Shown: positions 5,372-6,197 of the stretch, one piece after another
How the letters are laid out: each line of letters starts with the position of its first letter
Numbering within the stretch: position 1 is the stretch's first letter
NCBI GenBank assembly: GCA_021772215.1
Contig: JAJFMK010000228.1
Location: 1 to 6,197 of the forward strand
Length of the DNA stretch: 6,197 nucleotides
Direction: 5' to 3'
Source of the DNA: Chlamydiota bacterium
GTDB taxonomy: Bacteria > Chlamydiota > Chlamydiia > Chlamydiales > JAJFMK01
Position numbers and translations under genes: made by a program
The notes under the pieces: generated by a model
The model's database searches: none
Seen by the model: the letters and a program-made list of their open reading frames with translations, nothing else
Told to the model about the DNA's origin: nothing

Positions 5372-6197
5372 CCTCTTCCATCTTGGGATACTTAATGCGA
5401 GAGTGACCCGCCGCCATCAGCGTCTGAACCATCACCCTCTTTATCGTCGCCAGCTCGCAGAAGTTGAGGCAGCACTCATCGAGCTGACCATCTTGGATCT
5501 TAATCTGAACCAGTTTGTTGATCAGCTCTGTCAAACTCTTCTCGTTCACCTCATCGAGTGAGCGTGACGCCGCTTCAAAGGTGTCCGCAATCATGATAAT
5601 GCCCGACTCTTTGGTGCGCGGGAGAGGGCCTCTGTAGCGAAAGTCCTTCTGATCCACTTTGGAGCGATCGCCCTCCTTCTGATCTAGCATCTTGCGATAG
5701 AAGTAATAGACCAAGCTTGTGCCGTGATGCTCCTTCATAATATCAATAAAGGGTTTGGGAAGATCATGCTGCTTTCCAAGCTGCACGCCCTCGTTTACAT
5801 GATCAGTGATCACCTGCGCCGACTCTTGGGGAGTGAGCAGCTGATGGATGTTCACATCGCCCTGCTGATTTTCTGTGAAGTATTGCGGCGTGGCGAGCTT
5901 ACCCACGTCGTGAAAGAGCGTGGAGACCCGACAAAAGAGGCCGTTAGCACCGATTGCAAGGGCCGCCGCTTCGGCCAAACTGCCGACAACAACAGAGTGC
6001 TGATAGGTGCCGGCCGCTTCAATAGAGAGTCGCCTTAAAAGCTCATGGCTTGGATCCATAAACTCTGTCAAGGTGACGTCGGTGATGATCTGGAAGCCTG
6101 TCTCAAAGAGCGGCAAGAAGCCGACAACCAAAATAGCTGTCACGAGCAAAAAGAGCGCCGAGGAGATTAAATCGTTAGCCATCGAGATATCGAAGAT
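5337..6197 (-). CDS. pgpH: 7TM-HD cyclic-di-AMP phosphodiesterase (PgpH/YqfF-like), C-terminal part
   Basis: The last 286 codons of a membrane-bound HD-domain phosphodiesterase; the frame is open to the window edge, so Met at 6182 is probably internal. PgpH-type proteins have an external domain, seven membrane helices and a cytoplasmic HD domain that hydrolyses cyclic di-AMP to pApA. Visible here, counting from that Met: one hydrophobic helix at about 5-24 (presumably the last of seven), the LLRRLSIEAAGTYQHS lead-in with His62, the HD pair His91-Asp92 (FHDVGK), His128 (DHVNEG), His152-His153 (EHHGTS) and Asp200 (MIADTFEAASRSL). These are all the metal ligands expected of the PgpH HD centre, so the enzyme should be active. 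The family match is strong; the cyclic-di-AMP substrate is inferred from characterised relatives such as Listeria PgpH. It heads, within the window, a right-to-left set with the dehydrogenase and the helicase. Its stop (TAA at 5339-5337) lies inside the dehydrogenase gene. Confidence 0.92.
   Translation of the reverse strand: MFDISMANDLISSALFLLVTAILVVGFLPLFETGFQIITDVTLTEFMDPSHELLRRLSIEAAGTYQHSVVVGSLAEAAALAIGANGLFCRVSTLFHDVGKLATPQYFTENQQGDVNIHQLLTPQESAQVITDHVNEGVQLGKQHDLPKPFIDIMKEHHGTSLVYYFYRKMLDQKEGDRSKVDQKDFRYRGPLPRTKESGIIMIADTFEAASRSLDEVNEKSLTELINKLVQIKIQDGQLDECCLNFCELATIKRVMVQTLMAAGHSRIKYPKMEEDAQPIENVKEI

Noticed and set aside
5724..6038. Plus-strand open frame of 104 codons opposite the HD-domain gene.
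   Set aside because: The minus strand carries the HD metal-ligand motifs across the same bases, and no ribosome-binding site or recognisable motif supports the plus-strand frame.

Overview
The window looks like a piece of a bacterial chromosome, most likely from a Chlamydiae-type organism (a Parachlamydia/Waddlia/Estrella-like environmental chlamydia). This is an inference from recalled family resemblance: the HD-domain protein at the right end carries a 'NIHQLLTPQESAQVI' stretch that I associate with chlamydial members of the 7TM-HD family, and the left-end mutase is of the PGM2-like type. Genus and species cannot be fixed from the sequence alone.

Left edge (1-750, + strand): the 3' part of a phosphohexomutase gene, GC-rich, with a housekeeping look. 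Middle (751-3386, + strand): an AT-richer stretch that reads as an accessory insert. It holds a secreted endonuclease/exonuclease/phosphatase (EEP) superfamily enzyme with a large insertion after its first catalytic motif (804-1988), a small helical protein of unknown function with an internal duplication (2050-2682), a 377-base gap with remnants, and a second small unknown protein (3060-3386). The last nine codons of the EEP gene, stop included, reappear as an imperfect 26-base copy just after the stop of the 2050-2682 gene, so that gene sits between direct repeats. Inverted repeats touch the ribosome-binding sites of both the EEP gene and the 3060-3386 gene.

Right part (3383-6197, - strand): a tightly packed three-gene set transcribed right to left. 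It comprises a PgpH/YqfF-like cyclic-di-AMP phosphodiesterase (5' end outside the window), a classical short-chain dehydrogenase overlapping its 3' end, and a DEAD-box RNA helicase 15 bases further on. The helicase and the 3060-3386 gene converge and share a palindromic TTAA that supplies both stop codons.

Functionally the right-hand genes are core cell genes (second-messenger turnover, an oxidoreductase, RNA remodelling) and the left-hand mutase belongs to sugar-phosphate metabolism. The middle part is the most interesting: a probably exported hydrolase next to small, possibly paralogous, cytosolic-looking helical proteins of unknown function, with sequence traces of duplication or insertion. 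Nothing in the window proves that these middle genes work together.
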